64,000 bases of DNA from Leptospira sp. WS92.C1. GTDB lineage: Bacteria > Spirochaetota > Leptospiria > Leptospirales > Leptospiraceae. The stretch lies in NCBI RefSeq assembly GCF_040833975.1, contig NZ_CP162130.1:434001-498000 (forward strand), given 5' to 3'. Both the position numbers and the translations under genes were made by a program. The notes under the pieces were generated by a model, which searched no databases, had not been told where the DNA came from, and saw only the letters and a list, made by a program, of their open reading frames with translations. This document shows, one piece after another, positions 54,288 through 63,394 of the stretch (position 1 is the stretch's first letter; the number at the start of each line of letters is the position of its first letter).

Positions 54288-55469
54288 ATGAAATTCAATC
54301 TATCTTTTATATTCTGTTTTTTGATTTCTGGATGTTTTTTAGTCACCTTTCTCGATTCAAAATCAGGAAAAGAAAATATAGCACTTTTGGAATTTTTGAA
54401 ATTCGACAAAGGGATTCATCCGGTTTCTTTTCACCCCGACTCGGATCCGATCCGGGATCGAGAATCCCTAAAGTTGTTGGATTCTGCCGCGGATTGTAAA
54501 CCCTGCCACAAGTCGGTTTACGAGAATTGGAGCCGCTCTCGTCATAAAGTCGCTCATACGAACGAAATTTATAGAAGCAGCTTTTCCCAAGAACCGATGC
54601 AGTGGTGTGAAAACTGTCATTCTCCCTTGCGTTCGAGTTTGGATCAAACTCTGTTCAAATCGGAAGAGGGTATTTCGTGTAACGTTTGTCATGTGCGAGA
54701 AGGAAAAATTCTTTCCAGCGAAGGTCCGAAACCTTCGCAAAAAAGTTATCACGAATATATCGTAATTGATTCGTTTGGAACAGGCGAGCTTTGTGCTTCT
54801 TGTCATCAATTTAACTTTCCGACTTGGGGCTCTCTTGCAGATCGTGATTCTCCAATTGAATATTCCAATTTAAACATGCAGGGCACCGCGGACGAATGGC
54901 GTCATTCCGGATTTGCGAACGAATCAAATTGTATCGATTGTCATCTTGCGCCTGCGACTAAAAATACGCATTCGTTCCGCGGAGGACATTCCATCCCCGA
55001 GTTAAGAAAAAGTCTGGAAGTCGAGGCGGAATACGTAGGTCCCAGAACGATAGCGGTTCGAGTCGTATCGATAGGGATCGGTCATTCATACCCCACCGGG
55101 GATCTTTTTCGGGCGCTCCGGCTGAAAGTATATTCAGAATCTGGAAAGTTTAGGGAAGAATTCACGCTCAGAAAGTTATATAGAAATGCGACCAAGGAGG
55201 AGAAAAAAAGATCCTCTCCACCTCGGGTTTTAGAAGCGGATACAAGAATTCCACCGCCTTCCGAAAATAAAAGCACGGCCCAGAAAGAATTCTTTTTGGA
55301 CGTTCCCGATCGTCCCCGAAAACTCAAACTGGAATTGTGGATCGATTATCTGAATGACGTGGAGAAGATATTCTCCCATTTAAAACGTACGGAAACTCTA
55401 AAGAAAATTTCGAGTGAATGGATCCAAATTAAAGGAAGAGAGAATTTCACCGAAAGGGACGCAGGTTAA
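54288..55469 (+). CDS. pentahaem c-type cytochrome, probable lipoprotein
   Basis: Five CxxCH haem motifs are at residues 70-74, 107-111, 131-135, 169-173 and 215-219. The leader FCFLISGC puts a lipobox Cys at 16, so the protein is probably lipid-anchored facing the periplasm. The arrangement recalls cytochrome c554-type multihaem proteins that shuttle electrons or reduce small compounds. The C-terminal 150 residues are beta-rich without haem. No partner quinol oxidase or reductase is adjacent. It is divergent from the SH3 lipoprotein. Confidence 0.85.
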   Translation: MKFNLSFIFCFLISGCFLVTFLDSKSGKENIALLEFLKFDKGIHPVSFHPDSDPIRDRESLKLLDSAADCKPCHKSVYENWSRSRHKVAHTNEIYRSSFSQEPMQWCENCHSPLRSSLDQTLFKSEEGISCNVCHVREGKILSSEGPKPSQKSYHEYIVIDSFGTGELCASCHQFNFPTWGSLADRDSPIEYSNLNMQGTADEWRHSGFANESNCIDCHLAPATKNTHSFRGGHSIPELRKSLEVEAEYVGPRTIAVRVVSIGIGHSYPTGDLFRALRLKVYSESGKFREEFTLRKLYRNATKEEKKRSSPPRVLEADTRIPPPSENKSTAQKEFFLDVPDRPRKLKLELWIDYLNDVEKIFSHLKRTETLKKISSEWIQIKGRENFTERDAG

Positions 55470-55574
55470 GAATGGAATTCGAAAATTCGAATATGAAACT
55501 GGTATATTGCAGACCCGGGACCGGATCCATCGTCAAAAAAAGAGGGGGAATGAACTCTACAAATTCCCCGCTGC

Positions 55575-56118
<544 letters not shown>

Positions 56119-56190
56119 ACCAGAAGCCCGGTTCCGGAAAGAACACCATACTGTTGTAAATTTTAGTAGGGACTTCTTTCCTTAGGTGCT

Positions 56191-56229
<39 letters not shown>

Positions 56230-56311
56230 TACTAGATATCGGACGGTATTCGGGAAATAAATGAATTTTTTTTACTAAATTCTAAAAAAAAATATAAATT
56301 GACTTAAGATT

Positions 56312-57472
56312 TCAGAGATTCATGCGACGAAACATCCAAAAACAAAGCCCCATAAACAAACCCGGTGTGGCCCAAACGCCCACAGATGGCGGAATGACGC
56401 CATTCTCTCCCAAGGATTTGCCCGCGGAATTGAAGATATAATAGATCAAAACGATGCCGATCGTGATCCCGAGAGACGCTACCCCCGCGGTCTTTTTTGT
56501 AAAATAGCCTGCGATCGTTCCGATCAAGGTCACGATGATCGTCATCATCGGCAATGCAAAGACGGAATGTTTTTCAGTGAGCACGTCTCCGTAAGAAAGA
56601 CCTTTTTGAATTCTTCTTTTTTCCTCTTCTCGAAGTTGAAACAGATTCATTTCTTCCACCGAGCCTGTGGGAATCTTGAAGTAGTTTGGATCTTCGGGGA
56701 GTTCGTAATCCTTTTCTAAAAAGGATTCTTGAGAAGAAAGTTTGAGATCGTTATCGAAATGCCATTCTTCCACTCGTTTCATTTTCCAGATCTTGGTCTC
56801 GTAATTGTATTTTGCCTTTAAGGAAGAGATGACCGTTTCCGGGGATCCGTCGGGTCGCAGTCGGATATAATTGAATCCTCCGTTGATCTCGTCCTTGTCC
56901 GGATCGTAAAAATACAAATAGTAAAATCCTTCCTTTCCTTTTACGTGAAACTGATAGACGCTGTTTGCGAGAGTGCCCATTCCCTCTGTCAATAGATCGT
57001 GTTCTATCTTTGCAAGTTTGTTGACCGGTCTTACGATGAGCTCGGTTCCCAAGAGCATCACGATCCACATCAAAATTCCAAATAGAATCAAGGGCGCCAC
57101 GATTCTAAAAAACGAAACCCCGGCCGCCATCATCGAAACGAGTTCTTTATTCACCGAAAACTGTCCCACGGTAAAACAGATGGAAAACATTAAGGACATG
57201 GATACTACAGTGGTCGAAATGATTCTGGGAAGACTGTAAACTAAAAACAAGGCTACGTGATACCGAGGAGCCTTTGTGGTCGTAAAGTTTCTCATGTTAT
57301 CGTTGATCAGGGAGAGAAGCATGATTCCGGTGAGGAGAATTACGGTTCCTATGAAAATTTTGAAAAATTCTCTGAATAAATATTTGTCCAGGAGTTTGGG
57401 CGGGAAGAATTCTTTCTTCCACTTTTGAAAGAAAAATCGAAATCCACCGGGATTGAATTGAATTGCGGACAT
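56312..57472 (-). CDS. LptF/LptG-family permease
   Basis: Part of the ABC machinery that pulls lipopolysaccharide from the inner membrane for export. The family layout is clear: LDKYLFREFFKIFIGTVILL (first helix), a further two helices, a large periplasmic beta-jellyroll (about 170-290), then LPMMTIIVTLIGTIAGYFTK and two more helices. The start is the ATG at 57472, giving 386 residues; an upstream TTG at 57499 is an alternative. The ATPase and the second permease are not in the window. Confidence 0.87.
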   Translation of the reverse strand: MSAIQFNPGGFRFFFQKWKKEFFPPKLLDKYLFREFFKIFIGTVILLTGIMLLSLINDNMRNFTTTKAPRYHVALFLVYSLPRIISTTVVSMSLMFSICFTVGQFSVNKELVSMMAAGVSFFRIVAPLILFGILMWIVMLLGTELIVRPVNKLAKIEHDLLTEGMGTLANSVYQFHVKGKEGFYYLYFYDPDKDEINGGFNYIRLRPDGSPETVISSLKAKYNYETKIWKMKRVEEWHFDNDLKLSSQESFLEKDYELPEDPNYFKIPTGSVEEMNLFQLREEEKRRIQKGLSYGDVLTEKHSVFALPMMTIIVTLIGTIAGYFTKKTAGVASLGITIGIVLIYYIFNSAGKSLGENGVIPPSVGVWATPGLFMGLCFWMFRRMNL

Positions 57473-57647
57473 AGACTCTGTTATTTTCCGGAACTTCAAA
57501 CCATTTTTACGAAACTCTGAGAAATGACAACACCTTCGCGGAAGACGAATGGTTTGCTTAGGCGGGTGTTTGGCCTTTTTTCTTTTGGAATTTTGCAGTG
57601 AAAAATGAACTGTGAAAGTCGGATTTTATCGAGAAACCCGAAGTGGG

Positions 57648-57662
57648 GGGACTTGAAGTCCC
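57648..57662. repeat. palindrome GGGACTT-G-AAGTCCC
   Basis: Seven-base arms around one central base, in the 300-bp gap between the M48 peptidase gene and the LptF/G-type gene. The 13-base core equals the one at 44888-44900. The flanks differ. Nothing else stands out in this gap. Confidence 0.5.
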
Positions 57663-57777
57663 ACCCGAGAGTGTTTTTCGGAAAAAGTCAATTCGAAGAA
57701 GAATTCGAAATTCTTTTTCTTCGGATTTTTATGCCTTTGCGCCGAAGAATTGCGGAAATCGGAAATGGACTTACGTC

Positions 57778-60135
57778 TTAACGAAAAACCGCAAAACTAG
57801 TCAGGTACAAAGCTCCGCTCAAAATGCCCGTTGCTACAGCAAATCTTAAAAGACCGGGAACGAGACCGTCGGCGGTCTGAAACCGATCCCATAAATCCAG
57901 ACGTTTCTGCAACTGACGTTCCTTTCCCGGAACCAAGGTCGGATATTCTGAAACGGCTTTCGACGCCGGCGGAGCTGGATCCAATGTGGATTTTGGTTTA
58001 CGGATTTTTTCAGCGACCTTGGTCTCCGCGATCAATAATTTTTCGAGACTTGCTTGTTTGAGAGCGTATAGAATTCCGATCGCTTCGTCGACCCAAGAGT
58101 CCACGACTTCGAGCCATTTCTGCATATTATCTTCCGTGGCCGGAGTGAACTTGAATTCGCTGAAACCGGATTCCCAATCTTTCAGTTCCAGATGCGCCAA
58201 AAGTTCGGAGTCTAATATTATATTTTTCTTATGTTCATGCACGGAAGCGATTGCGTTGTAAACTTGATTTCCCGCGGCGACAAGACGAGTCAGCTCTCGA
58301 GCGCTAACGTGACGATCGGCGGTGACCACGGAATATACGTTGTTCAATAAGGCTCTGCTGTCTTCGATATTGGCCCGGGAATGCTCCGAGTAATGCAGGA
58401 CTTCCAACAATCCCCGCAAGTATTCCGGCCAACCGGAGCCGATCTGTTCCGCGGCTTTGTGATGAACCGAGCGACATTTCCGATCGTGTTCGAAGATGAG
58501 AGCCTGTGCCGCTTCACAATCCTTGTTCAAGGTTTCGATCACTGAGGCAAGTTCCCGTTTTTTCAATTCGGTTCCTCGAAAACGAATGATTCCGTCCGGA
58601 GGAGTATAAAACCCGTCTTTCAAAGCGGTCAGTAAGTTCCGTTCTTTTTCCAGGGAGCGGAGTTTTTCCAATTGTTCGGATAAACTTTGCGGATAAAGAC
58701 TTTCGAGATCCTCCGTAACCGAATTCACTTCGTATTGATAGAATTCGTTCGGAGATGACGCATTACGCACAAAGGATCGACCCAAATAAACGCCTTTATA
58801 ACGGCTGTTCAGATATTCACTTTCGTAATATTGATCCACGGAAGAAAGTATCTCCGGATCGCGACTGAATTCCACTTTGAAGGCTGAAAGAATGCGATCG
58901 GTGAATTTTTCTCTGAGAGATTCCGCGTCGTCGAAGACCATCCAGCTGCTTCGATCATCCAATAATCCCGGCATATATATTTTTTTCGCGTTCGCTTCTC
59001 TTTCATGATTGTAAGGATGGGTGGCCCACATGCGCGGAGGTTGTGCGATTTCGGAAGTAAAGATACGATGTCTTTCCGGATTCTGAGAGGGGAGTTCGGG
59101 AACTTTTCCGTAATGCGGATTGTTCCAGAGTTTGCGAGAATGATCGATGATCTTGGAATGAATGGGAAAAATATCTTTTGCGGCTTTGCCCAATCGGATC
59201 TGATCGACGATAAATCCTTGTGTGGTTTCCCAAGCTTCATCCGCAGCTTGCAATTTATGCAATGCGTGAATCAGAGCGTCGCTGCCAGTAACGGAAACCG
59301 CAACTAAGTCCGCCTGAAATTCCATCTCGCGAGAAAGCGCTCTTTGTGCGAGGACCACCAAATTGAAAAAAGATTCCATCGCCGATCGCAAAGACCATAT
59401 TATTATCCGCAACAACCAACCGATCCAAGCGACTCGAAAATCGAAACGCGAAACCGAACGCAGAAAATCATCCAATGCGTCCCTTCGACCGATGAGATGC
59501 GCCGCAATCTGCTGCGCGATATAAACCCAGTTTCCGACGGCCATGCTGCGTTGTGCGAAATGTCCGAACTCGTGCGCCAAAACGGCCTTCAGTTCGCTGA
59601 TGCTCAAAATATTCACCAATGCGAGTCCGATCTCCAAATTCTTCTTGGAAGGAAAGAAAAAGTTGAGCATGGATAAATCGTAAAAAACGCAGGCGTTTAC
59701 CTGCGGAGAGAGAAATACGCGATGTGGTCTCGGAGCTTTTGTTTCATCCGCTAACTGATATAAAAACTGAAACAACTGAGGCTGGTCTTCCGGTGTGATT
59801 TCATATTCTTCTCTCATACTTCCTTTTTTTACAAAGAACAAAGCCTTGATCATAAACAGAGCGATCAAGCCCGAGCCGATGCCCGCGATCCAAGAATAAA
59901 GTCCGGTTCCCGATTCCGTAAATCCGTATCGGATCAAAGAATACGAGGCCCAAGCGAACCAGGAGCTTAAGGCGAAATATACGAGGACGAAGAGGACGAG
60001 TCCCAAAACGGTCAGCCATAGACTCCGTTTGTGAGCATGATTCAATCCCGTAAGATCGGAGAGAATATCCGTTGGATGAGCCGAGAATAAAGGATCCATA
60101 ATCGATGTACTAGAATTCAGGAATTTTTCGGACAT
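57778..60135 (-). CDS. M48-family zinc metallopeptidase with long C-terminal extension
   Basis: Four membrane helices at about 37-105 come first, then a catalytic domain with AHEFGH (His188, Glu189, His192) and a third zinc ligand in REMEFQADLVAVSV. It is HtpX/Ste24-like but 785 residues long, more than twice the usual length. The extension (about 400-740) is helical, with no domain I know, and a last membrane helix (LLRFAVATGILSGALYLTSF) ends the protein. A role in membrane protein quality control is a family inference. Confidence 0.88.
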   Translation of the reverse strand: MSEKFLNSSTSIMDPLFSAHPTDILSDLTGLNHAHKRSLWLTVLGLVLFVLVYFALSSWFAWASYSLIRYGFTESGTGLYSWIAGIGSGLIALFMIKALFFVKKGSMREEYEITPEDQPQLFQFLYQLADETKAPRPHRVFLSPQVNACVFYDLSMLNFFFPSKKNLEIGLALVNILSISELKAVLAHEFGHFAQRSMAVGNWVYIAQQIAAHLIGRRDALDDFLRSVSRFDFRVAWIGWLLRIIIWSLRSAMESFFNLVVLAQRALSREMEFQADLVAVSVTGSDALIHALHKLQAADEAWETTQGFIVDQIRLGKAAKDIFPIHSKIIDHSRKLWNNPHYGKVPELPSQNPERHRIFTSEIAQPPRMWATHPYNHEREANAKKIYMPGLLDDRSSWMVFDDAESLREKFTDRILSAFKVEFSRDPEILSSVDQYYESEYLNSRYKGVYLGRSFVRNASSPNEFYQYEVNSVTEDLESLYPQSLSEQLEKLRSLEKERNLLTALKDGFYTPPDGIIRFRGTELKKRELASVIETLNKDCEAAQALIFEHDRKCRSVHHKAAEQIGSGWPEYLRGLLEVLHYSEHSRANIEDSRALLNNVYSVVTADRHVSARELTRLVAAGNQVYNAIASVHEHKKNIILDSELLAHLELKDWESGFSEFKFTPATEDNMQKWLEVVDSWVDEAIGILYALKQASLEKLLIAETKVAEKIRKPKSTLDPAPPASKAVSEYPTLVPGKERQLQKRLDLWDRFQTADGLVPGLLRFAVATGILSGALYLTSFAVFR

Positions 60136-60339
60136 TGATTTAAGAGTAAAGTCGGAAAATCGAGAGATCCGGACAAAAAAATCGAAAGAAAGTTCCCGAA
60201 ATTACTTTTTATCAAATCCTCGGTTTCGGATTTAAAGAATACGGAGTTTCGTCGCTGGAACTCCGGCAAGACATCGAAGCAATTTTAGATTGACGATTCC
60301 GTTTCACCGAGCGATTCTTCCGAAGGAAAGGAGTCATCT

Positions 60340-60813
60340 ATGAAATTTCGTTCTCTTTTAATTTTTGCGTTTGTTGTTTCTTTTACTTCCGGAGCTCTTC
60401 TCGCGGAAAAATCCACGGATGAACATATCCGTTCTCTTGCTTCCGGTTCCGATTCTGAAAAATACGAATCTGCGGTCGCTCTTGGAAAGGGAAAGGAAAA
60501 GTCGGCGATTCCCGAACTGATCAATCTTCTCAATCGCAATAACGAACCTAAAATCGCTTCCGCAGCCGCGATCGCTCTTGGTAGAATTGCAGAGTCCGGA
60601 GACGCGACCATCGCTTTGAAAAACAAAATCATTTCTTCCGAAAACGGAGATATCGTTTACGCTTCTTTGGCTTCGCTTCTTAACATCACCACGAAGAATG
60701 AAAAGTTGGAAGATTCCACAAAAGAAGCGTTTGAATACGCGGATAAGAGTCGAAGAAGCGACGAGTATGTTTCGGACTTTCTCGATCTGATCAAAAAGAA
60801 ACTCAAGCTCTAA
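60340..60813 (+). CDS. exported HEAT-repeat protein, 157 aa
   Basis: A signal peptide (SLLIFAFVVSFTSGALLAEK) precedes HEAT-like helix pairs (KYESAVALGKGKEKSAIPEL, then PKIASAAAIALGRIAESGD). These scaffolds bind other proteins in the periplasm. A strong AAGGAAAGGAG precedes the ATG at 60340. The next gene begins 13 bp downstream. Confidence 0.8.
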   Translation: MKFRSLLIFAFVVSFTSGALLAEKSTDEHIRSLASGSDSEKYESAVALGKGKEKSAIPELINLLNRNNEPKIASAAAIALGRIAESGDATIALKNKIISSENGDIVYASLASLLNITTKNEKLEDSTKEAFEYADKSRRSDEYVSDFLDLIKKKLKL

Positions 60814-60826
60814 AATTTTTAAGCCC

Positions 60827-61597
60827 TTGTTGACGCCACCGGAAATCAGCCGGTATTCCCGGAACATTCTTCTGGATGAAGTAAAACGCAAGGGTCAGGA
60901 AACTCTCAAGTCCTCTTGTGTTACCGTGATCGGAGCCGGGGGACTTGGATCTCCCGTTTTATACTATCTGGCAGCCGCCGGTGTCGGAAAGATTACCGTT
61001 CTTGATTCCGATACGATCGATACCACCAATCTCCAAAGACAGATTCTTTTTAAACATTCCGAGATCGGTCTTTCCAAAGCCACATTAGCAAAACAAAGAA
61101 TTCAAGAATTGAATCCGTTTATCGAAATTGAGTCCGTTTCGATTCGTCTGAATGAGGAGAATGCGGATCTTTTTTTAAAGGACAACGATCTTGTTTTGGA
61201 AGGTTCGGATAACTTTGAAACCAAGTTTTTGACGAATGATATTTGTTGTAAGCTCGGCGTTCCTCTTTTGATCGCGGGCATTCTTCGCTTTGACGGATCG
61301 GTTCTCGGTGTTCGTCCCGGTATCGATCCTTGTTATCGTTGTATTTATGAAACGCTTCCTCCTTCCAATGCGATCCCGAGTTGTTCGGAAGCGGGTGTGA
61401 TCGGCGGTATGGCCGGAATTATCGGAAGCATTCAGGCGACGGAAGCGGTTAAATTTCTGCTCGGACTTGTGACAAAAGATTCTCCTGGAGTGTTCGGATC
61501 CATTCTTCAACTGGACGCGAAGTCCATGGACTTTCATAAAGTATCTCTTTTGAGACGATCGGACTGTAAGTCCTGTTCCCATTTGCAATATGAGTAA
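60827..61597 (+). CDS. ThiF/MoeB/HesA-family adenylyltransferase
   Basis: Activates the C terminus of a ubiquitin-like sulfur carrier (ThiS or MoaD type) with ATP. The nucleotide motif is VIGAGGLGSPVLYYLA, followed by DSDTIDTTNLQRQIL and EGSDNFETKFLTND, the standard blocks. Two C-x2-C pairs (CYRC and CKSC) make the zinc site. It has no rhodanese domain. Start at a TTG (60827 or 60830) gives 255-256 residues. The downstream gene overlaps by 8 bp. Which carrier it serves is not visible. Confidence 0.88.
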   Translation: MLTPPEISRYSRNILLDEVKRKGQETLKSSCVTVIGAGGLGSPVLYYLAAAGVGKITVLDSDTIDTTNLQRQILFKHSEIGLSKATLAKQRIQELNPFIEIESVSIRLNEENADLFLKDNDLVLEGSDNFETKFLTNDICCKLGVPLLIAGILRFDGSVLGVRPGIDPCYRCIYETLPPSNAIPSCSEAGVIGGMAGIIGSIQATEAVKFLLGLVTKDSPGVFGSILQLDAKSMDFHKVSLLRRSDCKSCSHLQYE

Positions 61598-61928
61598 AAA
61601 AGAATTTTCTAATGCGAATTTAGGTTATCTGGAGCAATCGGATATTTTAAGGGAATTTCAAACCCTTCCGGGCGTGGGTAAATCCATCGCAATGGATTAT
61701 TGGAATCTCGGATTTCGAAGTTTGGATGAAATCAAAAAAGAAGATCCTGAAAAGCTGTATCTTCGGATCTGCGAATACCAGGGAGGACACGTGGATCGTT
61801 GTATGCTTTATGTGTTTCGATGTGTATCTTACGCTCTCAATACGAAAAAACCGGATTCTGAAAAGCTGAAATGGTGGAACTGGAAGGATACGATTCCTTC
61901 TCAAAAAACTCAAAAATCAAAACGATAA
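61590..61928 (+). CDS. Cdd1-like helix-hairpin-helix protein
   Basis: A 112-residue protein. LPGVGKSIAMDYWNLGFRSL is a helix-hairpin-helix, and GGHVDRCMLYVFRCVSYAL matches the Cdd1 / pathogenicity-locus family. Its role is unknown but nucleic-acid binding is plausible. It overlaps the ThiF-like gene and ends 19 bp inside the convergent outer-membrane protein gene. Confidence 0.82.
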   Translation: MSKKEFSNANLGYLEQSDILREFQTLPGVGKSIAMDYWNLGFRSLDEIKKEDPEKLYLRICEYQGGHVDRCMLYVFRCVSYALNTKKPDSEKLKWWNWKDTIPSQKTQKSKR

Positions 61929-63211
61929 TTGGCGCCTATCTGCGCATAGGTGAGGATCGTTTTGGAATCATACATCATCGGTATGAGAATTTGAGGTCCG
62001 TAAAATTTTAATAACTCCTGGGAAAGGTCGGAATTTCCTCCTCCACCGCTTTCCGAGATATAGCCGGATTGTAGTTTGTTTTTGAGCGTCATATTGCTTG
62101 CTTCGAAAAACACGCTCCAATTCCCTTTGATCCTTGCCGTCAGTTTGAGATTGATTTCCGTTCCGCTTGACTTCCAGTAATAGTCCAAAGAGTTCTGAGA
62201 ATAATTGTTTACGGTATCAAATCTCAATTCCTTGCTTCGAACGGAAGAAGGGCCTTCCATTTCTATATGAAGAAGTTGTCCTTGAAATGTATATCGTTGT
62301 AAAAACTTATATTCGAATCCGATTCCGTAACTGTATCCTTTCAGAGGATTGGAAAAGTTCCGTGAGCCGAATCGATTCGGATCGATTCCGGAAATAGGAG
62401 CGGGCTCGCCGATACTGTAGATTTCTTCCTTGGTTTTTGTCCAAATTCTTTCCACTCCCCCTAAGATCTGTAGATCTAAAACCGGATGCGGATACGGGGT
62501 GAATCCTATGCGAGACGATACTTTTTGAAACTTTGTGTTTCCGTTTCCCAGAATTAAATTGCCTACTTTTTCTCCGGCTATGTTGAGACTTTGAATTCCG
62601 CCGAGTTCCAAGTTTCCTTTTGCTTCCGTTCCTCTGAGCTCAAACGTAAAACGGTTCCAGGCATAAAACAGCCGGCTTGTGAAACTGCTGTTCGGAGTTT
62701 TATAAGGAGTTGTCTGAATCTCCGCCTGACCACCGTCGCCGATGACCAATCCGGCATATTGCATCGTTTGTAAAAACGGTCTCAACTCTGTTTGATTTTC
62801 TCCGCCGCCGATTCCGAAAGCTACTTCGAGATAATGTCTTTGAGATTCAAGAAGTTCTTGTTCTCTTTTTTTTACTTTTTCTTCTTTGGATTTGAGTTTG
62901 GCGTCTTCTTGTTTTTGTTTTTCGGTCAGTGTTTTTTCTTCTCTTTCCTTTTTTTCCCGTTCTTCGGCTTGAGTTTCTTTTTGGGAAGGAGGCGGTTCTT
63001 CTATTTTTCCAAAGAAAATTTTTCGAATTAGTTTTTTGGGATACGTTTTGGAAGTTTCATCGGCAAGTTTGATTGTAACCGTTTCTTTATCCTGATTTAT
63101 GACAGTGCCTTCCAATTTTTCACCCGACTTGAAAAGAATGGTTGCGCTTTGTAAGCTGTGAAACGCAGAAAACAAAAAAAAGATTACGAATAAGGAAATA
63201 ATTTTTTTCAT
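61910..63211 (-). CDS. probable outer-membrane beta-barrel protein, 433 aa
   Basis: A signal peptide (IISLFVIFFLFSAFHSLQS) is followed by a small beta domain (ATILFKSGEKLEGTVINQDK) and a strongly charged coiled-coil stretch with Glu/Lys (about 75-125). The rest alternates aromatic and Gly residues as in a barrel. The last residues, YRFDF, are a typical barrel-assembly signal. I do not recognise a named family; Leptospira carry several such proteins. The coiled coil between the plug-like domain and barrel is unusual. Confidence 0.78.
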   Translation of the reverse strand: MKKIISLFVIFFLFSAFHSLQSATILFKSGEKLEGTVINQDKETVTIKLADETSKTYPKKLIRKIFFGKIEEPPPSQKETQAEEREKKEREEKTLTEKQKQEDAKLKSKEEKVKKREQELLESQRHYLEVAFGIGGGENQTELRPFLQTMQYAGLVIGDGGQAEIQTTPYKTPNSSFTSRLFYAWNRFTFELRGTEAKGNLELGGIQSLNIAGEKVGNLILGNGNTKFQKVSSRIGFTPYPHPVLDLQILGGVERIWTKTKEEIYSIGEPAPISGIDPNRFGSRNFSNPLKGYSYGIGFEYKFLQRYTFQGQLLHIEMEGPSSVRSKELRFDTVNNYSQNSLDYYWKSSGTEINLKLTARIKGNWSVFFEASNMTLKNKLQSGYISESGGGGNSDLSQELLKFYGPQILIPMMYDSKTILTYAQIGANYRFDF

Positions 63212-63394
63212 ATTGGATTTAGTTTTATAACGCGAATATCGGAATGGAATTTTATCACATTACATAAATTTTGCAATTCGATTTGGATTTTTATAAGAAG
63301 GCGGGGTTGAAAAAGACCGAATTTTTCGGGATCCATTTCTTGAGAGAGAATCGCATTTGTAATAAAAAATAGAAATTCGAAACGAAAACGGATT

